The notes beneath the pieces were generated by a model that saw nothing but the letters and a program-made list of their open reading frames with translations, had not been told where the DNA came from and did no database searches. Both the position numbers and the translations under genes were made by a program. Positions 26,355 to 37,061 of a stretch of DNA of 64,000 bases are shown here, piece after piece. The stretch covers positions 558,001-622,000 of the forward strand of contig CAVXNP010000001.1 in NCBI GenBank assembly GCA_963763305.1, read 5' to 3'. Position 1 is the stretch's first letter. Each line of letters begins with the position of its first letter. The DNA is from CAVXNP01 sp963763305 (GTDB taxonomy: Bacteria; Pseudomonadota; Gammaproteobacteria; Xanthomonadales; Rhodanobacteraceae).

Positions 26355-26492
26355 GGGCGGAGTATAGGCGAGCGTCGTGACGAACCCGAACGGCACGCAT
26401 CGGACACGCAACCGCGCTTCCCGCGCGGCGCTACGTGTCGATGCCGGCCGGGGCCCGCCACAGGCGCCAGCAGTCGGGCGCCGTGGCTCACG

Positions 26493-27869
26493 CTAGCTGC
26501 CGGACTCCGCCACCTCGGCCGGCAATGGCAGCCAAAGGCTGACGCGCAGACCTCCGTCGTCGCGGTTGGCCAGCGCAATGCGCCCGCCATGCGCCTCGGC
26601 GATTTCCCGCGCCAGTGCCAGCCCCAGGCCGGTACCCGACCGCTTGGTCGAATAGAACGGCAGCAGCGCCTGCGCCAGCACGGTTTCGCTCATCCCCGGC
26701 CCCCGATCGGCGATGTCGATGCGGACATCGCGCCCGGCCAGTCCCAGCGCCAGAGTGACCTCCTCGTCCGGACCGCCGGCCTCATGCGCGTTCTTGAGCA
26801 GATTGATCAGCACCTGCTCCACCTGCGCCGGGTCGAACCAGCCGGCCACGCCCGGAGGCTCGCCGACCAGCCGGAAGCGGCAATGCAGGGCCAGCGAATC
26901 CAGGAAAGCCGCCCACTGGATCTCCTGCGGGCGTGGCGTGGGCAGCTTGGCGAAGTCCGCGTAGCCCGAGATGAAGCCGTGCAGGTGGCGCACCCGTTCG
27001 CCGATCGTCCCGAACACGCCAGGCAACCGCTCCAGGTCGCCACGACGGGCCAGCTCGGCGCCCGAGTGCGCCAGCGAGGAGATCGGCGCCAGCGAGTTGT
27101 TCAGCTCATGGCTGATGACCCGTATCACCCGCTTCCAGGTCGCCACCTCCTGGCGCGAAAGCTCCCGGGTCATACGGCGCAGCGACAACAACCTGTGCGG
27201 CCGCCCCTGCAGCCGGAACCTGCGCTGGGACAGGTGGAAGGTCTCCTCGCCCTCCTCCATCTCCACGTTGAACAGCGCGTCCTCGCCCAACCGCACTGCC
27301 TGCCGCAACGCTGTGGGCACGCTGACCAGCACCTCGTTGAAGTCCAGTCCGTTCAGGTTGCGCCCCTCGTTGAACAAATGCCGCGCGGCGATGTTGGCAT
27401 ACGCCACCCGACCGGCCTGGTTGGACAGCACCAGCGCCACCGGCGTGTGCTGGACCACGGTGTCCAGCAACAGCTCGCGCTGCACCAGGTCCTGCCGCTG
27501 CTCGCGCAGGGTCTGCCCCAGTGCGTTGTGCATGCGGATCAAGGCGCCGAGCTCATCGCTGCGATCAGCCGCGATCGAGAACCCGAAGTCGCCATCGCGA
27601 TAACTGGCAACCGCGGCTTCCAGCGCGCGCAGCAAACGCTTGATCGGAGCCATCACCACCCCGGCAAACCATAGCGCCAACGGCAGCAGCACCGCGGTGG
27701 TCACCACCAGGCCCCCGTAGGCACGCGACTGCAAAGGCGCGTCCAGCTGCAACCATTTGAGCAGTTGCGGCAACGGCCAAAGGGTAATGGCGGTGTTGAT
27801 CAGCGCACCGGCCAGGCCGGCCAGCGCCAGCATGAGAGCCATGCGCGCCTGAAGGGATTTCAGCTGCAT
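26493..27869 (-). CDS. Sensor histidine kinase of the permease cluster
   Basis: 458 residues. Two membrane segments (about residues 10-30 and 50-72), then HAMP (MAPIKRLLRALEAAVASYRDGDF), a PAS domain (about 128-235, LLLDTVVQHTPVALVLSNQAGRV), an H-box VIRVISHELNNSLAPISSL with the phospho-accepting His, N-box LINLLKNAHEAGG, and the ATP-binding DRGPGM and GTGLGLALAREI. The periplasmic loop is only about 20 residues, so it probably senses within the membrane or via a partner. The response regulator gene is 94 bases upstream. It is the last gene of the large minus-strand cluster. Confidence 0.9.
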   Translation of the reverse strand: MQLKSLQARMALMLALAGLAGALINTAITLWPLPQLLKWLQLDAPLQSRAYGGLVVTTAVLLPLALWFAGVVMAPIKRLLRALEAAVASYRDGDFGFSIAADRSDELGALIRMHNALGQTLREQRQDLVQRELLLDTVVQHTPVALVLSNQAGRVAYANIAARHLFNEGRNLNGLDFNEVLVSVPTALRQAVRLGEDALFNVEMEEGEETFHLSQRRFRLQGRPHRLLSLRRMTRELSRQEVATWKRVIRVISHELNNSLAPISSLAHSGAELARRGDLERLPGVFGTIGERVRHLHGFISGYADFAKLPTPRPQEIQWAAFLDSLALHCRFRLVGEPPGVAGWFDPAQVEQVLINLLKNAHEAGGPDEEVTLALGLAGRDVRIDIADRGPGMSETVLAQALLPFYSTKRSGTGLGLALAREIAEAHGGRIALANRDDGGLRVSLWLPLPAEVAESGS

Positions 27870-27963
27870 GGGAAGCTGTCCTGGAGCGGTCCGTGATCGA
27901 TCGTATAACGAGCAGCCGGCCGGCGGCACCGCGGCCGCCTCGCCGCCGACCGACCGGCCTCGG

Positions 27964-29304
<1,341 letters not shown>

Positions 29305-29425
29305 TTTCTTCCTGCACATGCGGCTATGGATGCGGCGCCGCGGTGAAAGGTTTGGATGGGATGCAGATTTCGCAACTCGGGACCGGCACAGCATGTGGGG
29401 CGCCGGCGCATCTGGCAACGGTCGG

Positions 29426-30664
29426 CTACACCGTCCGCGTTGCCACCACCGGGGGTACCGCAGCGGCGCGCAGGGCGGGACCCAGTACCGCCAGTTGCCC
29501 GAGCAGCCATAGCGCCGCGGCCGCCATGGGCAGGTAGTACAGCGGCAGCCGGACCAGCGCAAGATGCTGCATCAGCAGCGCGTTCAGCACCACCGCCAGC
29601 AGCGCGCCCAGCACGGTACCGGCACCGACCAGCAGCAGGTTCTCGATCTGGAAGTGCAGCAGGATGTGCAGCCGGGTGGCGCCCAATGCCCGTCGGATGC
29701 CGATCTGCCGGCGCCGCTGGCCAACCCAGAAGCTGGTCAGGCCCACGATGCCGCCCGCGGTGGCCAGCAGCAGCACGATGCATATCACGCTCATCAACAA
29801 CGCGGTGCCGCGATCGCTGGCATAGCCTTCGTGGCGCAGGTCGCGGTAGCGGGCGATGCCCCCATCGGCCGGAATCAATCGATCGGGATGGCTCGCCCGC
29901 AGGGCTTTCCCGGCCCGGCGCAACACGTCATCCAGCTCGCCTGGCCTCGCTCGCACAATGTACAGCGAGTAGCCCCCGAACCCGGTCAGCACCCGCGCCG
30001 GCGCCAGTACCGAGCGGAACGCGAAGCTGTTGGTATTGACCGCAGGCACCTGGAGGTGATTGATCACCCCGATGATCGTGCACGGACGCTCGGTGCAATA
30101 CACGGTCTTGCCTACTGCCGACGTACCGGGGAAAAGCGTGTCCGCCAGTTCCTGCGTCACGATCACCGAGACCGGCTTGAGGTTGTCCACGATCTTCGTG
30201 TCCAGGACCTCGTCCGCGTGGAAGTTGCGTCCGGCCACCAGCTTCAGGCCCAGCGTAGCCAACGCATGATCATCCACCGCGTAAGGCTCGGCATAGGAGG
30301 TGGGGCCGTGCTGGTCAGGTCGCAGCTTGACGGCGAACAGCATCGCCCCGGGGCCCACCGCCGGATAGGTGTAGTCCGAATAGGCATCGACCACCCCCGG
30401 CAAGTGGCGAAGCGTGGCCAGGTCCGAGGTCATTCGCGCGCCAGCCTCGACCTCGTCGGGCGGGTCCAGCCATTGGCTGCGGATGACGCCGATGTTGGCC
30501 TCGTCGATGCCGGTGGGCCGTGACAGATGTGCCACGTGCTGTTGCACCACGAACAACGCGTTGCTGACGATCGCCAGGGTCAGCGCCACCTGCAGCGCAA
30601 TCAACGCGGCGGCGCTGCGGTGATGACGAAGCGCCGACAGCACGGGGCGGATGGACAGGTTCAT
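29426..30664 (-). CDS. MacB-like ABC permease, class B, pair 4
   Basis: 412 residues. One N-terminal membrane segment (ALIALQVALTLAIVSNALFVV), a long periplasmic MacB-core domain, then three C-terminal segments of the FtsX type. The coupling motif IGIRRALGATRLHILLHFQIEN follows the second segment. It ends AAAVPPVVATRTV, the terminal signature shared by all four class B copies. Two bases separate it from its class A partner. It is probably one half of a heterodimeric permease that uses the single ATPase encoded upstream. Start MNLSIRPVLSALRHH. Confidence 0.88.
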   Translation of the reverse strand: MNLSIRPVLSALRHHRSAAALIALQVALTLAIVSNALFVVQQHVAHLSRPTGIDEANIGVIRSQWLDPPDEVEAGARMTSDLATLRHLPGVVDAYSDYTYPAVGPGAMLFAVKLRPDQHGPTSYAEPYAVDDHALATLGLKLVAGRNFHADEVLDTKIVDNLKPVSVIVTQELADTLFPGTSAVGKTVYCTERPCTIIGVINHLQVPAVNTNSFAFRSVLAPARVLTGFGGYSLYIVRARPGELDDVLRRAGKALRASHPDRLIPADGGIARYRDLRHEGYASDRGTALLMSVICIVLLLATAGGIVGLTSFWVGQRRRQIGIRRALGATRLHILLHFQIENLLLVGAGTVLGALLAVVLNALLMQHLALVRLPLYYLPMAAAALWLLGQLAVLGPALRAAAVPPVVATRTV

Positions 30665-30666
30665 GC

Positions 30667-31989
30667 TCAATTCGCCTTCAGTTGCCAGGCCGGCTGCACG
30701 CGCGAGGCGCGCCAGGCGGGATACAGCGCCGCCAGCACGGTCGCCAGCACCGAGGTCGCCAACGCCAGGCCCAGCAGCAGCGCGTCCACATGTACCAGTC
30801 GGGCGATCTTCGGCTGGAACACGGCTCCCAGGGCCAGCACGCCAAGCACCGTCAGGACGATACCCAGCACGCCGCCGGCCAGCCCCACCATGCCCCCCTC
30901 GACCAGGAACTGCAGCGCGATCGCCCGCCGCGAGGCGCCCAGCGCGCGCCTGACGCCGATCTCCACGCGACGCCGCATGAACTTGGCCAGCAGCAGCCCT
31001 ATCACGTTGACCAGGCACACCAGCTGCAGCCCCAGCGCCAGGATGAAGCCGACAGACACCTCTTGCGGCACCGCATGGACGTAGTCCAGCCACTGCGCCA
31101 GATCCCGCAAGCGCACGCTTGGCGGCCACGCCCAGCGTCCGCTGCGCTGCTGTTCGGCCGCATAGCCCCGCAGGAAGCGCCGGTAGGCATTGGCATCGGC
31201 CACTGTCGGCAACTGCACCCACGCGTTGATCCACAAGCATTCCGAATGCAGCAGCGCAGGCCAGTTGGCCGCATCGACGTCGGACGGGCACATGGAGCCG
31301 CCGTTGGTGACCAGCCGATCCTCCACGGCACGCCGGAACGGCAGATAGACGTCCGGGGCATCGCCGCGGTAGCTCGCCGCGTTGACATTCCATCCGGCGT
31401 AGAAATGCGGCTGCGGGTTCCACTCGCCCACGACACCGGCCACGCGATAGGTGTGCTCGCCCAGTCTCAGGTCACGCCCCACGCCGCCCTTATCGCCGAA
31501 CAGGTGCTCGTCCAGCCGGCGACTGATGACCACCTCGGGGACGCCGCGTGCATCCCCGGCAGCATCCCAGCTGCGCCCTGCATCGAACGGCACGGTGAAC
31601 ATGCTGAAGAAGTCGGCGGTCACTGCGTAACCTTCGACGTTGAATGGCACGCGCGCCGGATCGGCCGGCCGCGCCACCAGTGTCAGTGGATAGGTGGCTG
31701 TCTGACGCAGCGCACGCCGGGCATCGAGCAGCGCGCGCGCGTCGATGTAGCTCAGCGCCCACGGCGGCTCGCCATCGCCCTGCCGCTGGTCGGGCGGACG
31801 GTTGTCCAGCTGTGGGACGAAAATCTGCGCCGAGCGACCAGGCAACGGATCGCCCCCCACGGCGCGCAAGGCGGCGAAGGTCACCGACGACAACGCCACG
31901 CCCACCGCAATCAGCAACACCATCAGTGCGGTCAGCGCCGGGTGTCGTCGCAGGCTGCGCATTCCCAGCTCGAGATAATGACCCAGCAT
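30667..31989 (-). CDS. MacB-like ABC permease, class A, pair 4
   Basis: 440 residues. N-terminal MLGHYLELGMRSLRRHPALTALMVL leads into the first membrane segment; the periplasmic core starts with GGDPLPGRS.QIFVPQLD and contains a conserved Cys pair (SMCPSDV...SECLWI). Three C-terminal segments carry IGVRRALGASRRAI, and the chain ends RVQPAWQLKAN, the class A signature. AAGGGGACGA precedes ATG 31989; a start 10 codons upstream is possible. It pairs with the class B gene just downstream. Confidence 0.88.
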   Translation of the reverse strand: MLGHYLELGMRSLRRHPALTALMVLLIAVGVALSSVTFAALRAVGGDPLPGRSAQIFVPQLDNRPPDQRQGDGEPPWALSYIDARALLDARRALRQTATYPLTLVARPADPARVPFNVEGYAVTADFFSMFTVPFDAGRSWDAAGDARGVPEVVISRRLDEHLFGDKGGVGRDLRLGEHTYRVAGVVGEWNPQPHFYAGWNVNAASYRGDAPDVYLPFRRAVEDRLVTNGGSMCPSDVDAANWPALLHSECLWINAWVQLPTVADANAYRRFLRGYAAEQQRSGRWAWPPSVRLRDLAQWLDYVHAVPQEVSVGFILALGLQLVCLVNVIGLLLAKFMRRRVEIGVRRALGASRRAIALQFLVEGGMVGLAGGVLGIVLTVLGVLALGAVFQPKIARLVHVDALLLGLALATSVLATVLAALYPAWRASRVQPAWQLKAN

Positions 31990-32028
31990 TCGTCCCCTTC
32001 CCCCATGCAGGTCTTTCAAAGTGGCGAT

Positions 32029-33243
32029 CTACACCGATCGCGTCGCCACCACCGGCGGCACCGCGGCGGCACGTAGTGCCGGCGCCAGCACCGCGAGCTG
32101 GCCAAGCAGCCACAACGCCAACGCGCCAGCCGGCAGGTAATAGAACGGCAAGCGTGCAATCTCGTAATGGGCCATCAACACCAGGTTGAGGCCGAAAGCC
32201 AGGCCCATGCCCAGCGCAATTCCCAAGCTGACGATGAGGAAGTTTTCGGTCTGGAAGTAGCGCAGGATATCTCTGCGGGTGGCGCCCAGCGCCCGCCGCA
32301 CGCCGATCTGCTTGCGCCGCTGTGCCACCCAGAAGCTGGCCAGTCCCACGATCCCCAGCGCAGTTACCAGCAGCAGCGCCACGATCACCCCGACCAGCAT
32401 GCCGGCCATGCTTCGATCCTGCTGAAAGTAGGCCTCACGCAGCTCGGGCACGGTCCCGGTGGCGTCGGTGTCCAGCACCAGTTCGGGCGCGAGCTTCTGT
32501 ACGGTTGCGCTGGCGTCGCGCAGCACTCGCTGCAATTGGCGTGGTTCGGCTCGCAACAGGTAACTGCCGGCCAGGGCCGGTCCCGGGCGGGTCGGCACGA
32601 ATACCGAGAACTCGGCGCTGCCCTCGCCACGACTGCCGGGCTGCGGAATGACCAGATGGTCCAGCACGCCGGTCACGCGGAAGTGCATATGGCCGAGCCA
32701 GAACTCCCTGCCCAGTGGGTCGACGTGTGGCCACAGGTGGCTGGCCAGCGCGCGGGTGACCAGCACGTTGGAATCCTGCGGCAGGAAATTCGCGGCCGGC
32801 CGGAAGTCGTCCTCCTGCGGCGCGCGCCCGGCGACCACATGGAGGCCGAGCGCCTGGAAAGCGCCGGGACCGGCGGTGTAGAAATCAACCACGCCCGCCA
32901 TATGCTGCCCCTCCGGGTCGAGGGTGATGCCTGCGGTACCGCGGCGCGGCCCGAACGGCAGGCTGTTGATGGCGCTGGCCGATTGCACACCCGGCACCTG
33001 GCGCAGGCCGGCCAGCAGGCGGGCATTGATGTCCGCGTCCTGCCCCGGTTCGTAACCGGTGACGCGGATGAAGGCCAGCGAGGCCTCGTCCACGCCGCTG
33101 ACGACCTTCATCAGCTCGACCCGGTTGGCGATCAGGAAGCAGGCGTTGCACAGCACCGCACAGGCCAGTGCAATTTCGCAGGCGATCAGGAACGCCGCGG
33201 TACGGTGGCGGCGCAGAGCGGCGAGAACAGGCTGGATTTCCAT
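32029..33243 (-). CDS. MacB-like ABC permease, class B, pair 3
   Basis: 404 residues with the class B layout: one N-terminal membrane helix (LIACEIALACAVLCNACFLI), periplasmic core, and three C-terminal helices with IGVRRALGATRRDILRYFQTEN. Ends AAAVPPVVATRSV. Its C-terminal third is nearly identical in pattern to the pair 2 copy (same YFQTENFL and LPFYYLP-type segments), which suggests recent duplication of pairs. Ten bases separate it from its class A partner. Confidence 0.88.
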   Translation of the reverse strand: MEIQPVLAALRRHRTAAFLIACEIALACAVLCNACFLIANRVELMKVVSGVDEASLAFIRVTGYEPGQDADINARLLAGLRQVPGVQSASAINSLPFGPRRGTAGITLDPEGQHMAGVVDFYTAGPGAFQALGLHVVAGRAPQEDDFRPAANFLPQDSNVLVTRALASHLWPHVDPLGREFWLGHMHFRVTGVLDHLVIPQPGSRGEGSAEFSVFVPTRPGPALAGSYLLRAEPRQLQRVLRDASATVQKLAPELVLDTDATGTVPELREAYFQQDRSMAGMLVGVIVALLLVTALGIVGLASFWVAQRRKQIGVRRALGATRRDILRYFQTENFLIVSLGIALGMGLAFGLNLVLMAHYEIARLPFYYLPAGALALWLLGQLAVLAPALRAAAVPPVVATRSV

Positions 33244-33253
33244 CGACAGGTCC

Positions 33254-34597
33254 TCAGAGCGTCTTCAGTTGGAGTGCCGGCGCGATGCGGCTGGTGCGCA
33301 CAGCGGGCAGCGCGCCGGCCAGCAGGCTGGCCAGGACCGCCATCCCGAAGGTGGCCAGGAACATGCTCATGTCCATGTGCGCCAGCTCGGCGTACGGCGT
33401 CGGTTGCCGCCGTACCAGCGCCAGTCCGGCCAGCGTCAACAGCCATCCCCCGACGCCACCGAGCAGACCGACCATGCCTGCCTCGACCAGGCACTGCGTG
33501 AAGATGGCCATCCTGCTGGCGCCCAGTGCCCGGCGCACGCCGATCTCGCCACCGCGGCGCAGGAACTTGGCAAGCAGCAGCCCCACCGTGTTGAACAGGC
33601 AGATGCCGAGGAAGGCGAAAGCAAGCCAGGTCTGCAGCCGCACGTCGCTGGGCACCACGTGGTTGTAGTCCAGCCACTGCATCAGGCTGCGCAGGCGGGT
33701 GTTGTCCGCACGGGTGATCCGGCCCAGCGCCTTCTGCGAGGCGGCGTAGTCGGCCAGGAAGCGCCGGTAGCCAGCGACCGCCGTCGCGTCGTCGAGCTGT
33801 ACCCACAGGCCGATCCACACGCAGGGCGCATTCTGGAGATGTCCCGGCACGGGCGGCAACTGCCAGCAGGTAAATTGCTGGAAGTGCCCGTCGTTGACCT
33901 CGAGCGAGGTAGTGAAAGGCGTCATGACGTCTTCGGGTCGACTGTAGAACTCCGCAGTGCGGCCGTTCGCAAAGTTGCCGCCGGCCACGGCATAGAACTG
34001 TGGCGAGGGACGCCAGGGCTTGAGCACGCCGACGATGCGCAAGTCGGTGTCGCGCACGCGAAGCAGGCGTCCGACGCTGTCGGCCCCGCCAAACAGGCGG
34101 TTGTTGAGCCGGTCCGAAATCACCACCACCCGCGCGTGGCGTGCGTCGTCCTCGGCCGACCACCCGGCCCCCCGGGCGAACGGCACATCGAACATCGGAA
34201 AGAAGTCGGCGGTGGTCGACAGCAACGTGGTCATCACCGGCGGGTGGGCGCCGGCCGGTCCCACCTTGACCGGGCTGTCGGCCACCAGCACCTGGCGAGT
34301 AGCCCGGTGCGCCGACCACAGGTCCACTGCCGAGCGGTAGTCGAGCATGTCGGGCGGCTCGCGATGCTGGCGGGTCGGCTTGGCGTCGACCTGGCCGAGG
34401 GTCGGCTCGGCATCCAGTTGCGGGTAGAACAGGTGCCCGCTGCGCCCGGGCAAGGGGTCGCCCGACAGCAGGTGCAACACGGTCATCGTGGTCATGCTGG
34501 CGCCAATGCCCACGGCAATCGCCAGCACCATCAGCGCGGTCATCGCTTTGTTGCGCCTGAGGCTGCGCGTGGCAAGGTTGAGGTAGTAGCCGAACAT
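33254..34597 (-). CDS. MacB-like ABC permease, class A, pair 3
   Basis: 447 residues. Starts MFGYYLNLATRSLRRNKAMTALMVL and continues GIGASMTTMTVLHLLSGDPLPGRS, almost the same as the pair 2 copy. Periplasmic Cys pair in FTCWQLPP...APCVWIGLWVQLD. The FtsX-type C-terminus has FLRRGGEIGVRRALGASRMAI and ends IAPALQLKTL. It lies directly after the S33 peptidase gene (36 bases), so the peptidase splits pairs 2 and 3. Confidence 0.88.
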   Translation of the reverse strand: MFGYYLNLATRSLRRNKAMTALMVLAIAVGIGASMTTMTVLHLLSGDPLPGRSGHLFYPQLDAEPTLGQVDAKPTRQHREPPDMLDYRSAVDLWSAHRATRQVLVADSPVKVGPAGAHPPVMTTLLSTTADFFPMFDVPFARGAGWSAEDDARHARVVVISDRLNNRLFGGADSVGRLLRVRDTDLRIVGVLKPWRPSPQFYAVAGGNFANGRTAEFYSRPEDVMTPFTTSLEVNDGHFQQFTCWQLPPVPGHLQNAPCVWIGLWVQLDDATAVAGYRRFLADYAASQKALGRITRADNTRLRSLMQWLDYNHVVPSDVRLQTWLAFAFLGICLFNTVGLLLAKFLRRGGEIGVRRALGASRMAIFTQCLVEAGMVGLLGGVGGWLLTLAGLALVRRQPTPYAELAHMDMSMFLATFGMAVLASLLAGALPAVRTSRIAPALQLKTL

Positions 34598-34633
34598 GCT
34601 CGATCTCCGCTGGATGCCTTTGGCCGAGTACCG

Positions 34634-35800
34634 TTACCGGATGGTTTCTGCCGGCGCCGCGTCGCCCGCTTCTACCGCCAGCGGCAAGGCGTCGGTCACC
34701 AGATGCATCAGGATGCGGCCCGGTTCTTCCTGCATGACCATGTGCGCGGAGTTGGCGAAAATCACCAGATGCTTCGAGGGCGCCTGCAAATGGCTGAACC
34801 ATTGTTCGGCCAGTTCGTGCGACGTGGTTTCGTCGTGCGCCCCCACAAACAGCAGGACCGGGCAGCCGAAATGGGTGGTGTGGTCGAAATCGACCGACAT
34901 CAGCGGTCCGAGCAGATGCTTGAGCGAGAACCGGCTGCCCTTGCCGATCGCGTCGAGATCGCTCGGACTGTAGTCGGGCGAGAGTCCCTCGGCGTCGGCA
35001 TCGAAGTCGAAGCTGGTGCGGCCGTACGCGAGCCCGCCGTAATAGGTCTCCCACTTGCTGCGTACCGCAATCCGATCGATCGTCATCGGCGTCGTGCCCG
35101 GGTAAGGTGCGATGCTGCGCAGGGCCTTGATCGCCTTGGCATTGCCGTGCGCCTGTGCCTGCCGCATGGCAAAGGCATAGCCGGACGCCTCGTTCCGGCG
35201 CGTGTTCACCACCTGCCCCACGCCGATGTAGGCGTAGAACCAGTCCGGATGGCGTTGCGCCAGGTTCACCCCCAGCACCGTGCCCCAGGAGTGGCCGAGC
35301 AGGAAGATCTTGCGCTTGCCGTAGTGCTGACGCAGGTACTGGACCACCTGCGATGCGTCATCGGTCATGCCGTCGATGGTCATGCCCGGCGCCATCTGCG
35401 CTTCGCTGTTGGACGCATAGGTTTTTCCGGTGCCGCGCTGATCCCACTGCACGACCGTGAAAAAGTCTTCCCAGGGTGACTGGTAGGTGTAGTCGATCGG
35501 CATGCTCGGCGCAGCGGGGCCGCCGTGCAGCACCAGCAGGATCGGGTTGCGCCGGTCGCGTCCACGGATCGAAAGCCACTGATCGATGCCGCCGATGCGC
35601 ACCTTGCGCAGCTGCTCGATGCCGTTGGGCGAGACGATCCGGCGGCTCTCGGCCAGGATATCGGTGACTTCCTTGCGCGAAAACGTCTCGGCCTCGTGCG
35701 TGTCGGCAGGCGCGGGCGACTGCGTCGCCCATGCGCTGGTCGCTACCAGGGCACACAGCACCACCAGCAACCGGCGGCTTATTTCGGAAAAACAATTCAA
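34634..35800 (-). CDS. Secreted S33 family peptidase (proline iminopeptidase-like)
   Basis: 388 residues from the TTG at 35800, which follows GGAG by a suitable distance and opens a signal peptide (RRLLVVLCALVATSAWA). Alpha/beta hydrolase fold: HGGPAAPSM, equivalent to the HGGPG oxyanion motif of proline iminopeptidases; WDQRGTGKT; nucleophile GHSWGT; acid near LLFVGAHDETT; catalytic His in ANSAHMVMQEEP. These match family S33, which removes N-terminal Pro or other residues from short peptides. It lies inside an ABC permease cluster, suggesting that the system handles a peptide. A longer N-terminus from 35911 is possible but would run through the adjacent permease end. Confidence 0.85.
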   Translation of the reverse strand: MNCFSEISRRLLVVLCALVATSAWATQSPAPADTHEAETFSRKEVTDILAESRRIVSPNGIEQLRKVRIGGIDQWLSIRGRDRRNPILLVLHGGPAAPSMPIDYTYQSPWEDFFTVVQWDQRGTGKTYASNSEAQMAPGMTIDGMTDDASQVVQYLRQHYGKRKIFLLGHSWGTVLGVNLAQRHPDWFYAYIGVGQVVNTRRNEASGYAFAMRQAQAHGNAKAIKALRSIAPYPGTTPMTIDRIAVRSKWETYYGGLAYGRTSFDFDADAEGLSPDYSPSDLDAIGKGSRFSLKHLLGPLMSVDFDHTTHFGCPVLLFVGAHDETTSHELAEQWFSHLQAPSKHLVIFANSAHMVMQEEPGRILMHLVTDALPLAVEAGDAAPAETIR

Positions 35801-35826
35801 TTCAGACTCCGGGTCAAGGGCGAGAT

Positions 35827-37050
35827 TCAAACCGATCGCGTCGCCACCACCGGCGGTACCGCCGCGGCACGCAATGCCGGACCGAGCACCGCCGCCTGGC
35901 CGATAAGCCACAACGTGATCGCACCGACGGGGAAGTAATACCCGGGCAACCGGGGCAGCTCGTAGTGCAGCATCAGCACCAGGTTGATGCCGTAGGCCAA
36001 CACCATGCCCAACGCAATGCCGATCGTCGCCAGCAGGAAATTCTCGGTCTGGAAGTAATGCAGGATATTGCGACGGGTGGCGCCCAGCGCGCGGCGCACG
36101 CCGATGGTGCGCCGGCGCTGCGCCACCCAGAAGCTGCCCAGGCCGACGATGCCCAGCGCGGTGACCACCAGCAACGCCACACAGACGGCGGCAAGCAGCC
36201 CGGCCATGGCGCGGTCATCCTGGAAGAACTCGCCGCGGATCTCGTCCAGGGTCTTTTTCTCCAGGATGATCCGGTGCGGATCGGCCTTGCGCAGTGCGGC
36301 CACCGCCGCCTTGATGACACGGTCGCGATCCTGCGGCGCGGTCCGCAGCACGAAACGGCTGGCGTTGTCGCTGTCCATGCGCAGCGGGAAGACCATCGAC
36401 CATTGCGCGCTGGCGTCGCCGTTGAACAGCGACGGACGGATCAGGCCGGCAACCAGGCCAATCACGCGCACCGGGCCCTGGCCCAGGTAGAGGGTCTTGC
36501 CCAACGCCGACTGGCCGGGCCACAGCTTCTCGCCCAGTTCGCGGGTGATGACGACGCCGGCAACCTTTTTTTTCAGCGCCTCGTCACGACGCACGGCACG
36601 GACATCGAGGTATTCGTCGGGAGTGAAGTAGCGACCGGCAACCAACCGGGTTCCGAAGGTCTGCAGCAGGTCTTGCCCCATATACTGGGTCGCATTCAGC
36701 GTGGCCTGCTTCTGTTTGGGATCGAGCTTGATGCTGGTGTTCCACGAGCTGTTGGTGAACGGCACCTGGTTGACCAGCGCCACCGACTTCACGCCCGGAA
36801 CCTGGCGCAGCACCTGCAGGTCCTCCTGCGCATGCGCCTTGGCGTCGGCAGTGCCGCCAATACCGACGGACTGGATCTGTACCAGTTCGTGTTCGGCCAC
36901 GCCGCTGACCATTTTCATGCGGTCCAGCCGCTGGCTGATCAGGAACACCGCGTTGCACACGATGGCGCAGGTCAGCGCGATCTCCAGCACGACCAGCGTG
37001 GCGGTGATCTTGTGTCGGCGCAGCGCCGAAAGGATCGGCAAAATGTCCAT
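35827..37050 (-). CDS. MacB-like ABC permease, class B, pair 2
   Basis: 407 residues, class B. First helix TLVVLEIALTCAIVCNAVFLI; periplasmic core including VNQVPFTNSSWNTSI and GTRLVAGRYFTPDEY; C-terminal helices with IGVRRALGATRRNILHYFQTEN; end AAAVPPVVATRSV. Start ATG 37050 (MDILPILSALRRHK). Eleven bases after its class A partner. The peptidase gene follows after 26 bases. Confidence 0.88.
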   Translation of the reverse strand: MDILPILSALRRHKITATLVVLEIALTCAIVCNAVFLISQRLDRMKMVSGVAEHELVQIQSVGIGGTADAKAHAQEDLQVLRQVPGVKSVALVNQVPFTNSSWNTSIKLDPKQKQATLNATQYMGQDLLQTFGTRLVAGRYFTPDEYLDVRAVRRDEALKKKVAGVVITRELGEKLWPGQSALGKTLYLGQGPVRVIGLVAGLIRPSLFNGDASAQWSMVFPLRMDSDNASRFVLRTAPQDRDRVIKAAVAALRKADPHRIILEKKTLDEIRGEFFQDDRAMAGLLAAVCVALLVVTALGIVGLGSFWVAQRRRTIGVRRALGATRRNILHYFQTENFLLATIGIALGMVLAYGINLVLMLHYELPRLPGYYFPVGAITLWLIGQAAVLGPALRAAAVPPVVATRSV

Positions 37051-37061
37051 CTGGAATACTC

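Noticed and set aside
29305..29425. Second sigma-54 promoter before the response regulator gene
   Set aside because: I looked for TGGCACG-N4-TTGC on the minus strand and found only partial matches with wrong spacing.
33059..35479. 806-codon plus-strand ORF across the permease cluster
   Set aside because: Antisense to three well-supported genes; composition is Arg/His/Gln/Val-rich and without motifs. The 809-codon ORF at 38378-40807 was rejected for the same reason.
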